Below are positions 36,671 through 45,436 of a DNA stretch of 64,000 bases, in pieces (position 1 is the first letter of the stretch; each line of letters opens with the position of its first letter). The stretch covers positions 11,751 to 75,750 of the forward strand of contig CAZXYS010000019.1 in assembly GCA_964645005.1 (NCBI GenBank), read 5' to 3'. The translations under genes were made by a program, and so were the position numbers. The notes under the pieces were generated by a model, which did not search any database, had not been told where the DNA came from, and was given only the letters and a program-made list of their open reading frames with translations. The stretch comes from CAZXYS01 sp964645005 (lineage in GTDB: Bacteria; Bacteroidota; Ignavibacteria; Kapaibacteriales; UBA2268).

Positions 36671-38800
36671 CTAAATCCTTGAAATCGGTAGTGTGAACTT
36701 GAATGTTGAGCCTTTTTCAGGTTCGCTTTCAACGCTAATCGAGCCGCCGTTGCGCTCGATAAATTCCTTACAAACAATTAAACCAAGTCCTGTGCCTTCC
36801 TCTTTAGCTGTACCTTTTGTAGTGTGGTTCTCATCGATGCGGAATATTTTCTCGATGTTCTCCTTGGGTATCCCAATTCCCGTATCAGAAATTTCCACTT
36901 TTAGATGTCCGTTTTCAGATTGCGATGATATCCTGACCTCGCCATTTTCATCCGTGAATTTCACTGCATTGCTGACAAGATTACGCACTACGGTCATAGC
37001 CATGTTATAATCCGCGTAAACATAGGTCTCAGGCTTAATGTCTGTCGATAGACTGATATTTTTCGCTTCGGCATTTTTTTTCATGAGATAAACATTGTTG
37101 AAGGCAATTTCATAAAAATCGAATTCCGTCGGTTCGAATTTAAGCCTGCCCGTTTGTGCGCGTGACCACTCAAGCAGGTTTTCCGTAAGCTTAAGCAGGC
37201 TTTTCACGGATTTATTCATTTCATCAATGTAATACCTTCTTTTTTCAGTATCCATGCTATCGAAATTTTTCTTCAGATTCTCGGAAAAATTTGACAGCAC
37301 ATTGAACGGATTCTTCAGGTCGTGTGCTATAATTGAAAAGAATTTATCCTTTGCGGCATTGGCTTCGCGCAGCTTCTGCTCATTTTCCTTAAGTTCTTCG
37401 TAAAGTCTGGTGACAGTCTCTTTCTGTTCGGTAATAGTTTTGTTTTGGGCGGTGAGCTCTTTATTTGCGTCTTCAATTTGCTGTTTATTTTCATTAAGGA
37501 GTTTATTCATTTTCATATTTGCCCTGTAGCGTAAATATAACGCAATGATAAACGCAATGATAAAAGCAAACACAACAATCGACAGTATAAGCAGATAATT
37601 TTGCAGGCGATTCTCTTTTTTGAGCATCTGATTTTCGCTTTTGAACTTATCCGTCTCATAATCGATGCGTAATTCCGCTATCTGTTTACTTTTCTGCCGG
37701 TTGAATATCGAATCATTAACTGCGCTCAACTTTTTATAATAATCGAGCGATCTTTGATAATTGCCGATGTCTTCGTAGGCTTTATAGAGCTTTTTGCAGC
37801 TCTCTTTTTGAAGAAACAAAATGCTCGAGCGACCGCTGATTTCCATTGCTTTTTTATAATTTTTAATAGCTGCGTTATAATTTTTATTATTTTCTATCTG
37901 AGCGTCGCCAATATCGAGATAAGTTTTGACTATTTGCCGCTTATTGTCAATTTCAAGAAGGAATTCCAATCCTTTGTTGAAATAATCCATTGCTTTCTGA
38001 TAATCGCCAAGGGAGGCATAGGTTTCGCCTGTGCTTTGCAGAGACAGCCCGATATACTTCCTTGCGCCGAATTTACGGGCAAGTTCAAGGGCTTTTAATC
38101 GATTCTCGAGCGCTTTGTCGAATTTATTTAGCTGCTGATAAACGCCTCCAATGCTGAGATAGCAGGTGATGCATCCTTCGAGATTCTCATTTTCCTCATT
38201 CATTTTAAGCGAGCGCTGGAAATAGCTCATAGCCTCATTATAGCTGCCAATCTCATGGTGCAGCCTGCCAATACTCTTGAAGATATCTGCCTTCTGGTTG
38301 TAAACAGCCTTTTCCTGCCCTTTTTTCACCTCGATTTCCTCAAGCATTTTCAATGCCTGAAGATAATATTTCAGAGACTTGTCAAAATATCCCCAATCAT
38401 AGAGAGCAAGCCCAATGTCGAATTTACTTTTTGCTTTTTCGAAATCGGCGCCAATTTTATTGAACAGCGTATCTGCCTGCCGATAATAATCGAGTCCCTG
38501 CTTATAATCGCCAATAATGGAAAAAGCAGTGCCCAATTCGCTTAACAGCCTTGCTTCGCCGGCTTTATATTCATTTTCCCGCGCAATTTGGACGCCTTCC
38601 TGGGCAAAGATAATACTTTCCCATGTGTCGTGAAGGTTCAGCCGCTCGGTGAGAGCTGCCATGTTATCGACCTTCTCCCTGCCTGATGAGTTTTTCACCA
38701 GCTTTTTCAGGCTGTCGATCTCCGGATCAGCATAAGTTACTTTAGTATAGAACATCAAAAAGATAAATAAAATTACTGTTTTATTCGCAGTATATCTCAT
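36671..38800 (-). CDS. TPR-containing sensor histidine kinase
   Basis: This 709-residue protein has a signal peptide-like start, then about seven tetratricopeptide repeats (residues 60-345, such as AMSYFQRSLKMNEENE and AMDYFNKGLEFLLEI). One transmembrane helix lies at about 395-418 (LLILSIVVFAFIIAFIIALY), a coiled coil at 425-485, a HisKA domain with FFSIIAHDLKNPFNV (His near 493), and a GHKL ATPase with NLVSNAVKFTDENGEV, DTGIGIPKENIEKIF and GTGLGLIVCKEF. The TPR part is expected in the periplasm and the kinase in the cytoplasm. This architecture is common in Bacteroidota. No response regulator is adjacent, so its target is unknown. It faces the Dabb gene downstream and the efflux genes upstream on the same strand. 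Confidence 0.92.
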   Translation of the reverse strand: MRYTANKTVILFIFLMFYTKVTYADPEIDSLKKLVKNSSGREKVDNMAALTERLNLHDTWESIIFAQEGVQIARENEYKAGEARLLSELGTAFSIIGDYKQGLDYYRQADTLFNKIGADFEKAKSKFDIGLALYDWGYFDKSLKYYLQALKMLEEIEVKKGQEKAVYNQKADIFKSIGRLHHEIGSYNEAMSYFQRSLKMNEENENLEGCITCYLSIGGVYQQLNKFDKALENRLKALELARKFGARKYIGLSLQSTGETYASLGDYQKAMDYFNKGLEFLLEIDNKRQIVKTYLDIGDAQIENNKNYNAAIKNYKKAMEISGRSSILFLQKESCKKLYKAYEDIGNYQRSLDYYKKLSAVNDSIFNRQKSKQIAELRIDYETDKFKSENQMLKKENRLQNYLLILSIVVFAFIIAFIIALYLRYRANMKMNKLLNENKQQIEDANKELTAQNKTITEQKETVTRLYEELKENEQKLREANAAKDKFFSIIAHDLKNPFNVLSNFSENLKKNFDSMDTEKRRYYIDEMNKSVKSLLKLTENLLEWSRAQTGRLKFEPTEFDFYEIAFNNVYLMKKNAEAKNISLSTDIKPETYVYADYNMAMTVVRNLVSNAVKFTDENGEVRISSQSENGHLKVEISDTGIGIPKENIEKIFRIDENHTTKGTAKEEGTGLGLIVCKEFIERNGGSISVESEPEKGSTFKFTLPISRI

Positions 38801-39043
38801 AATAGGATTTTTTCAAATTTTATGAAATTACATTTTAATATTTCATTTAATAATATTTAGCTGAGTATTAGCCAATAATATTTTTTTATTTTATAACATT
38901 TAATAAACAAATGAAATAAAATTTAGTTACAATTAAAGATTAATATTTTGTAATTTTATAAGTAGAAATACTGAGTTTTATCTACCTAATTTCCCAATAT
39001 ACGGCGAATTAATGTAAATAGAAATTTAATAAAAAAATTTAGT

Positions 39044-40516
39044 TTATTTTTCAATTAAAGCTCTGTTATTTTCAAAATCGTAAAGTGTAAGCCGCCGCAG
39101 CCTAAAATAGGAGACCCAGTAATTTTGAAGAGTTCTTATATAATTTTGAAGGGCGCTGTCTTTCTCATTTTGGGCTATAAATAGTGAGTTTAGGTCGATC
39201 TTGCCGATCATATAGCGATTTTTAGCTACTTCGAAACGCCGCGCAGCTATGGTATCAGCTTTGGCGGCGACAGCAACCTGCTTCTGCAACTGCTTGAACC
39301 GCAGCGCGAGATATTTAACTTCAAGATCGAACTGGTATTTGCTGCGTTCAATGCTGCTTTTCACCTGCTGTTGTCTGGCGAGCGCGGCTTCAACTTCCGC
39401 ACTGCCCATTCCCCACTGAAAGATAGGCATACTGAGCGATAAATTCAGGGTTTCCTGGTCGAGCAATTCATGGTAAACTTCCGGCATATTCCCCGCACTC
39501 TGATTATAACCAAATCCCGCCGTCAGTGCAGCGCCGAAATTGTTATTATCCTTCGTGCGGGCGAGTTCTCTCTCTGCGCGAAGCTTATTCAGTTCATAAT
39601 TGATCCGGTCGGATCGATTTTGTTTCGCCTGGGCAAGGGCTTTCTCAACTGAAACATTGAAATCGGGCAGTTCATAGGGTGGGATGACCTCGATTTCATC
39701 AGAGTCCTCCATACCCATTGCCCTGAGCAATTCTTCCATAGTCCGGCGGTATTCGAGTTCGGCGTTTTCGAGTTCGATCTTTTTATTGGATAGAGCCAGT
39801 TCGCTTTGCAGCAAGTCATTCTCGGCAATTTTTCCAACCTTGAACCTGCCTTGCGCCAATTGATATAGCGTATCATTCACAGCGACGTTCTTTTTTGCAT
39901 TTTCTACCTGCATTTTCTGAATATACAGTTCGAAAAATTTGCGTGTAATATCGATGGCAATATCCTCGAGGTCTTCCACGTACTCGCGGTCGGCGCTTTC
40001 GCGCATAAGTTCATTCTCTTCGGTATTCCAATGCATGGGATTAAACCGGAAAATCGGCTGCGAAAGCGAGATATTGATGGGTGTCGAACGCCAGACAAGG
40101 CTTTCGTTAGTCTCGAGAATATCTATGCGAGACAATCCGGAGCGGACATTGAGTTCGGCGCCGGTGAATGGTATTTTCTGTGTAATGCCAAAATTTGCGA
40201 AGCTGGACAACTGGCTTTGCGGAAGAAACACGTCGTTACCGCCGAGCGGGAAAGTACGGATAGTTCTGTTCAATCCCGGCAGAGAGCCGTTGAAATTCAA
40301 CTGGGGCAAGAGGCTTGCCTGATACGCTTCATAATTCTTTTTTTGTTCTTTGTACGAGCTTTTCACCGCTTCGGCTGCGGGGCTGTTTTTCTGGGCTATG
40401 TTGATGCATTCCCAGATAGTGTATGAACCCTTCGACGGTTGTGAGAAAGCGGCGGTAGTGGTCATTAGTATTAAAATTATTGATAACAGCGAACTAAAAA
40501 TATGGAGTTTTTTCAT
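39044..40516 (-). CDS. TolC family outer-membrane efflux protein
   Basis: This is a 490-residue outer-membrane factor with a signal peptide (to about residue 27, AAFSQ). It has the two internally similar halves of the TolC/OEP family, each with a coiled-coil hairpin; recurring features are AQGRFKVGKIAENDLLQSEL in the first half and AKNRYMIGKIDLNSLFIAQN in the second. Three of these form a channel through the outer membrane and periplasm that docks with an adaptor and inner-membrane pump. It is the last gene of an adaptor-permease-TolC set and starts 72 bases after the permease. Confidence 0.92.
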   Translation of the reverse strand: MKKLHIFSSLLSIILILMTTTAAFSQPSKGSYTIWECINIAQKNSPAAEAVKSSYKEQKKNYEAYQASLLPQLNFNGSLPGLNRTIRTFPLGGNDVFLPQSQLSSFANFGITQKIPFTGAELNVRSGLSRIDILETNESLVWRSTPINISLSQPIFRFNPMHWNTEENELMRESADREYVEDLEDIAIDITRKFFELYIQKMQVENAKKNVAVNDTLYQLAQGRFKVGKIAENDLLQSELALSNKKIELENAELEYRRTMEELLRAMGMEDSDEIEVIPPYELPDFNVSVEKALAQAKQNRSDRINYELNKLRAERELARTKDNNNFGAALTAGFGYNQSAGNMPEVYHELLDQETLNLSLSMPIFQWGMGSAEVEAALARQQQVKSSIERSKYQFDLEVKYLALRFKQLQKQVAVAAKADTIAARRFEVAKNRYMIGKIDLNSLFIAQNEKDSALQNYIRTLQNYWVSYFRLRRLTLYDFENNRALIEK

Positions 40517-40588
40517 TTTACAATTCTAATTTCTTAAAATTCAATTCGTAATCTTTACATTCGTGCGTAATTTGCAATCCGTAATTGA

Positions 40589-41932
40589 TTATTCGTATCT
40601 CAGAGACTCAATTGGGTTCTGCCCAGCCGCTCTTTGCGCAGGCATTATCCCGAAGATAATCCCAACGCTTATCGACACCAGAAATGACACCACAATCGAG
40701 TACCATGTTACCACCGTCGGAATGTCAGTGATATTTTCAATAGCAAAGCTCAAACCGAAACCAAGCAGTATTCCGATTAAACCGCCAGAAAGGCTGATAG
40801 CTACTGCTTCGCTGAGGAATTGCATGAGAATATCTTTCTGCTTGGCGCCGACAGCCAGCCGGACGCCGATTTCTTTTATCCGCTCCATCACCGATGCCAG
40901 CATGATATTCATAATTCCAATACCGCCGACAACAAGAGAGATAGAAGCTATAGCCCCGAGAACTATATTGAATATCTGCTTGGTTTGCTTTTCCTGTTGC
41001 AGCAACAGTTCGGGGACTATTATTTCGAAATCGACTTCCCTGTTATGCTGCCTGTACAGCAGCCTGCTTATTACTTCAGCGGAAGTCATCATATATTTTG
41101 TATCTGATAGAGTGATCACTAATTTATCAAGCTGGTTATAATCTTCCTGCTGTTTGTTTCGCCTGCGGCTGCGGTCTCTAAGATCCTGCCCTGTGACGAG
41201 CGCCCTGTTTTTATAGCGCAGCAGCATAGTCGAAATGGGAATATAGACGTCATTGTTATAATCCCGTATCCCGAGGCTTTTAATATTTTCGTCGGAAATT
41301 TTCTTTTCTTTCAGCACGCCGATCACCTTCATCCAGTGGCGCCCGCATTTCACCATCCTGCCTATCGGATCTTCAGTGGCGAACAGGTGAGTCTTTACGC
41401 CACTGCCAATTAAGCAGACTGGCTGCGAGAACTGATCATAAGTTTTGTTGAACAACTTCCCCTGCTCCAGATCAAAATTATTCACCTCGAAGAAAGAGGA
41501 TGAAACACCCACAAGCTTTATATTCTTCTTGAAACCTTCGCGCAGCGCCATAGTCTCAAGAATTACCTGCGGCGTAACGTGAGATACATGCGGCAGGACT
41601 TCCCTGATACTCTTTCCATCAGCCAGGGTCAATCCCGGCGAGAATCTCTTCTTTTTCTTGGTAATATCCTGCTGTTCGCCGGTCTCATCAGCTTCTTCCT
41701 GCTGCTTGTCCTGTATTTCCTCTTTATCCAGCGGTTGTATTATGATATTATTAGTTCCGAGCATCTTCATTTTCTCGAGGATTTTCTGCTCGGCGCCCTT
41801 GCCGATGGACAGCATAGCAATGACCGAAGCCACGCCGCAGATAATTCCCAGCGAGGTCAGCATCGCCCGCAGTTTATTCTGCATCATAGCTTCAACGGCA
41901 ATTCCGAAATTATGGATGAACATCTTAAGCAT
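40589..41932 (-). CDS. MacB-type ABC transporter permease (no ATPase domain)
   Basis: This 447-residue inner-membrane protein has the MacB/FtsX permease layout: one N-terminal helix (NKLRAMLTSLGIICGVASVIAML), a large periplasmic domain, and three C-terminal helices with the conserved GGIGIMNIMLASVMERIKEI and RLAVGAKQKDILMQFL. There is no fused ATPase, and none lies in this gene set, so an ATP-binding partner encoded elsewhere is required. The periplasmic part contains an unusual charged Gln/Glu/Lys-rich insert (near residues 67-95, EIQDKQQEEADETGEQQ) and a basic stretch at RDRSRRRNKQQ. It starts one base after the adaptor stop (TGA-T-ATG), so the two are translationally coupled. Confidence 0.9.
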   Translation of the reverse strand: MLKMFIHNFGIAVEAMMQNKLRAMLTSLGIICGVASVIAMLSIGKGAEQKILEKMKMLGTNNIIIQPLDKEEIQDKQQEEADETGEQQDITKKKKRFSPGLTLADGKSIREVLPHVSHVTPQVILETMALREGFKKNIKLVGVSSSFFEVNNFDLEQGKLFNKTYDQFSQPVCLIGSGVKTHLFATEDPIGRMVKCGRHWMKVIGVLKEKKISDENIKSLGIRDYNNDVYIPISTMLLRYKNRALVTGQDLRDRSRRRNKQQEDYNQLDKLVITLSDTKYMMTSAEVISRLLYRQHNREVDFEIIVPELLLQQEKQTKQIFNIVLGAIASISLVVGGIGIMNIMLASVMERIKEIGVRLAVGAKQKDILMQFLSEAVAISLSGGLIGILLGFGLSFAIENITDIPTVVTWYSIVVSFLVSISVGIIFGIMPAQRAAGQNPIESLRYE

Positions 41933-41933
41933 A

Positions 41934-43184
41934 TCACTCGGGTTCCTTGATTGCCATTTTTTCCGCTTTTTCGTACTTTGTCGGGATAGAGAGATAGATT
42001 TCGTCGCCGCGCTTCAGTCCCTTCTTTATTTCGGCTTCATTTTCGCTTATTAAGCCGAGTTCTACTTGTTGTTTGACCGGTTCTCCGCCGTTATGTTTAT
42101 AAACAAATGTCGTATCATTTTTCGTATGCACACACTCCAGCGGTATATATAGAGCGCTGTCCTTCGATGCAACCAATATTTCATTGCTCGTCGTCATTGC
42201 CGGACGCAGCGTTGTATCCTTTTCATTCACAGTGACGACCACCTCGAACACTTTGGAATCCGAATTCTGTCTTTGTCCGCCAATATTAGCAACTCTCTCG
42301 ACAACGCCGGTCAGCTTCTTATCGGGATCGGCATCGAGTCCTATCTTAACTTTCTGTTCTTTTTCAACTTTCTGAATATCAACTTCGTTTACGTAAGTTA
42401 TGGATTCCATCTTTGTCAGATCGGGCAGCTCGGCAACAGTGGGATGCCATGCCCGGATAGTCGAGCCGACGGTCTTCCTTCTGCCGTCCCATTGTCTTTC
42501 GTAAATTACCATACCAGCGGCGGGCGCACGAATAGTAAACCGTTTCATCAAATCTTTCAGCTTATTCAGCTTCTGAATTTCTTTGGACAGATCGGTATTG
42601 ATTATCTGTATCCCAGTAACTGCTTTCTGCACCTTTGTTTTATAATTTTTTACCGCCTGATTATAGGCTCTTTCGGCTTTTTCGTAATCTATTTCCGCCT
42701 GCCGTTTGGTTGCGGGCGGTTCATATTTTGATTGTTTAATAAGCAGTTTTTTCTCTTCCAAATTGAATTTAAGGTTTTCGATGTCATCGCGCGCCTGCGA
42801 CAAGGTAAGCGAGCTGTCCAGTTTACTCTGCTTGAGCTTTGAACGCTGTTTTTCGATATTCAGTTCAGCGTCCTTGATTTTGCTCATAATGTCGGTTTTG
42901 TCGAGTTCGGCTACGAAATCCCCGCTATCGACGACTGTTCCCTCCGGTACCAGCTTGGATATCTTCATTTGGTAAATGCCGATAGTCTGCACCTGCCCCG
43001 GTCCGCGTATCTCAACGGAATTCTTAGCCTGCAATTCGCCGGTGGTAGTCACTGTCACATCAAACTTCCCGAAATTTGGGGTTATAATTATATCGCTGTT
43101 TTCTTCTTTATTGAAGAACAGCAGCCAGAGTGTTATGATTACAACGGCTGCGGCGGCTAATGAGATAATTATTTTAAATTTCAT
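41934..43184 (-). CDS. Efflux periplasmic adaptor (membrane fusion protein, MacA/HlyD type)
   Basis: This 416-residue protein has a single N-terminal membrane anchor (IISLAAAAVVIITLWLLFF), then a biotinyl-lipoyl-like strand (VTTTGELQAKNSVEIRGPG), a long coiled coil at about 100-215 (LNIEKQRSKLKQSKL), the second lipoyl half (FTIRAPAAGMVIYERQW), and beta-barrel and membrane-proximal domains (LRPAMTTSNEILVASKDSAL). It bridges the permease and TolC in tripartite export. The lipoyl half RAPAAG is the recognised family site. It is the first gene of the efflux set and is 73 bases after birA on the same strand. What is exported is unknown. Confidence 0.9.
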   Translation of the reverse strand: MKFKIIISLAAAAVVIITLWLLFFNKEENSDIIITPNFGKFDVTVTTTGELQAKNSVEIRGPGQVQTIGIYQMKISKLVPEGTVVDSGDFVAELDKTDIMSKIKDAELNIEKQRSKLKQSKLDSSLTLSQARDDIENLKFNLEEKKLLIKQSKYEPPATKRQAEIDYEKAERAYNQAVKNYKTKVQKAVTGIQIINTDLSKEIQKLNKLKDLMKRFTIRAPAAGMVIYERQWDGRRKTVGSTIRAWHPTVAELPDLTKMESITYVNEVDIQKVEKEQKVKIGLDADPDKKLTGVVERVANIGGQRQNSDSKVFEVVVTVNEKDTTLRPAMTTSNEILVASKDSALYIPLECVHTKNDTTFVYKHNGGEPVKQQVELGLISENEAEIKKGLKRGDEIYLSIPTKYEKAEKMAIKEPE

Positions 43185-43257
43185 TTCATTTTTATTTTAA
43201 AATAAAAAATTACAATTAATTTATTATTAACGACTAATTTCATATAAAGTTACGAAA

Positions 43258-44181
43258 TTATTCCTCTAAAATCAACCTTCCATTAATATAGGGCTTTTCA
43301 TCCCCTTCAAAGTATAATTCCAGATTCTCGCCGATTCCGCTGACTTTCCCGCGGCATATTTCATGGGGTTCGCCTTTTAAGGGATCGGAAATAAGCCGCG
43401 CTTCCCTGCCGATAATCACTGATCGCATCCTGTATATATCCAACAGTTCTTGATATTTCCCGCCGAGCAGTTTTTTATAATTCTTAGACAGATATTCTAT
43501 CAATTTCAGAAAAATATCTTTCTCGCTGACTTTGCCCTGATCTGCTAAAAAGTCGTTGATACAGGCGGCTTTCGGGATATAGCTGTCAGGCATAACCTGC
43601 GGAGTGCTTTCTACATTCAATCCGATGCCCAGGATCGCCGATAAAATATTATACCCCTGGAGCTGTGTCTGCGCCAGCACTCCGGAAACTTTGGCATCAT
43701 CGATTAATATATCGTTAACCCATTTTAAACCCGTTTTGCCTTTCAATTGAGGTATTGAATCGATAGTCTGCAACACGGATACCGCCGCAAGGATAATAAA
43801 TCCTGCACCGAAGCTCTTAACGTGAGTCTCGGGTTTAAGATACACCGACAAATGAATATTCCCCCTCAAACTCTCCCATTTGCGATTGCGAAAGCCATGG
43901 AATTGTTTCCCCGAACCAGCTATAGCAAGGATCTTATCCGGTAGTTGTGTAGTTTTGGCATATTCATTCAGGATATCATACTGCGAGCTATTTGCCGTTT
44001 CCACCATAAAAAGGTAATTCCAGTAAGATATTTCAGGCATATCATTTTCATAAAAATCTTCCTGATCAAAAATTTCATTCGCCAAAGCAGTTATATCATC
44101 ATCCGACGCGAACCTCTGCCAATTGAGATTCTCCTGGAAATAATTATTTACAAAATCGGTATTGTCTGTAATAATTTTCAT
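43258..44181 (-). CDS. birA: Biotin--[acetyl-CoA-carboxylase] ligase
   Basis: This is a 307-residue biotin protein ligase that attaches biotin to the carboxyl carrier protein through biotinoyl-AMP. The catalytic loop is a variant, GSGKQFHGFRNRKWESLRG, where the usual text is GRGRRGRxW; the KWVNDI motif (LKWVNDILIDDAKVSGVL) and the following Lys and GIGLNV region are clear. It has no N-terminal DNA-binding domain, so it is probably not a repressor. An extra N-terminal stretch of about 75 residues precedes the ligase fold. It begins 6 bases after the antiporter stop, suggesting a two-gene unit. Confidence 0.85.
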   Translation of the reverse strand: MKIITDNTDFVNNYFQENLNWQRFASDDDITALANEIFDQEDFYENDMPEISYWNYLFMVETANSSQYDILNEYAKTTQLPDKILAIAGSGKQFHGFRNRKWESLRGNIHLSVYLKPETHVKSFGAGFIILAAVSVLQTIDSIPQLKGKTGLKWVNDILIDDAKVSGVLAQTQLQGYNILSAILGIGLNVESTPQVMPDSYIPKAACINDFLADQGKVSEKDIFLKLIEYLSKNYKKLLGGKYQELLDIYRMRSVIIGREARLISDPLKGEPHEICRGKVSGIGENLELYFEGDEKPYINGRLILEE

Positions 44182-44187
44182 AATTCA

Positions 44188-45168
44188 TTAGTTTGAAGGC
44201 AATTGCATGTAGAGATATGTTATATAGCCGATATAGATCAAAAGCAGGAAGAGACCTTCAAGTCTCGAGAGTGTGAGTTTAGTCCATGCAAAAGGGAATA
44301 GCAGAACAGCGAGGAAAGTCATAACGCCGATGTCAACTATGCCTATATCTTGAGCAATAATTGGAGTGATAAGAGCAGCAGTGCCAAGAATCAATAAAAT
44401 ATTGAAAATATTGGAACCGATGGCATTACCTATTGATATATCAGCTTCTTTTTTGATGGAAGCTACCATTGAAGTTGCCAATTCAGGAAGACTTGTACCC
44501 AGCGCCACAATCGACAGTCCTATGAGACCTTCCGAGGCGCCAAGGAATTTCGCTATATCAATTGCCCCCTCAAGAAATAGATTAGCTCCCAGAATCAATA
44601 TTCCCAATCCTCCGATAATAAACAGAAAATCCAGCCAGGGATTTCTGATTTTATGCGGAACCCCCTGTTCGTATAGTTCCTGAGTTTTTTTATTCCTTAC
44701 TTTTTTAGCCAGATAGAAAGTAAAATAGTTGTAGATAATTACTCCGGCAAAAAGTATAGCGCCGTCAACTCTGCTGATCTTCATATCTGCGACCAGTACT
44801 AAAAAAAGAGCAGTAATAACTATCATCAACCAGATGTCGGTTTTAATCAACTTTAGATCTATCTTGATCGGGCGTATAAGCGCCGCGATTCCCAGGATAA
44901 GGGCTATATTGCAGATATTCGAGCCGATAACGTTTCCAAGAGCGATGGAGGGATTGCCTTTAAATGCAGCCGACACGCTGACAACGAGTTCAGGGCTGCT
45001 TGTTCCAAAAGAAACCACTGTTAATCCTACGATCAATGGAGTAATTCCAATCCTGACGGCGAGTGAAGAGCTCCCTGTCACAAGTCCTTCTGCTCCGAAG
45101 TAGAGCATGAGGGTTCCACTAATCAGCAACACCAACGCTATAAGTATATCAGCGGTTATCTGGTCCAT
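44188..45168 (-). CDS. Calcium/sodium antiporter (CaCA family, YrbG-like)
   Basis: This 326-residue inner-membrane protein has ten or so hydrophobic segments arranged as two inverted halves. Each half has the ion-binding alpha-repeat: VVSFGTSSPELVVSVSAAF with GNVIGSNICNIALILG, and VALGTSLPELATSMVASI with GNAIGSNIFNILLILG. These Glu- and Asn-containing repeats bind calcium and sodium in the family. Members exchange sodium or protons for calcium; direction is not deducible. It is upstream of birA with a 6-base spacer. The relation to the efflux set further along is only positional. Confidence 0.92.
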   Translation of the reverse strand: MDQITADILIALVLLISGTLMLYFGAEGLVTGSSSLAVRIGITPLIVGLTVVSFGTSSPELVVSVSAAFKGNPSIALGNVIGSNICNIALILGIAALIRPIKIDLKLIKTDIWLMIVITALFLVLVADMKISRVDGAILFAGVIIYNYFTFYLAKKVRNKKTQELYEQGVPHKIRNPWLDFLFIIGGLGILILGANLFLEGAIDIAKFLGASEGLIGLSIVALGTSLPELATSMVASIKKEADISIGNAIGSNIFNILLILGTAALITPIIAQDIGIVDIGVMTFLAVLLFPFAWTKLTLSRLEGLFLLLIYIGYITYLYMQLPSN

Positions 45169-45436
45169 TTATCCTAACTAACTACTTACCGGATATAAAA
45201 TTCAACAAATTATGTAAATTTCATCTTATCAAAACATGTGATAAAATGTGATATTCATTAAAAAATATAAAATTACATTAAATATTTATCTTCTGCAAAA
45301 TGAAATATTAATTATATGTAATATTGTGTTTGCAAAATTATAAAAAACGGAGATCTTTAATGACTTTGTTAATAATCGATTAAATATCCCCGCTAATTAT
45401 TTTATAATAATTAGTTTACTAATGAATCAATATTTT

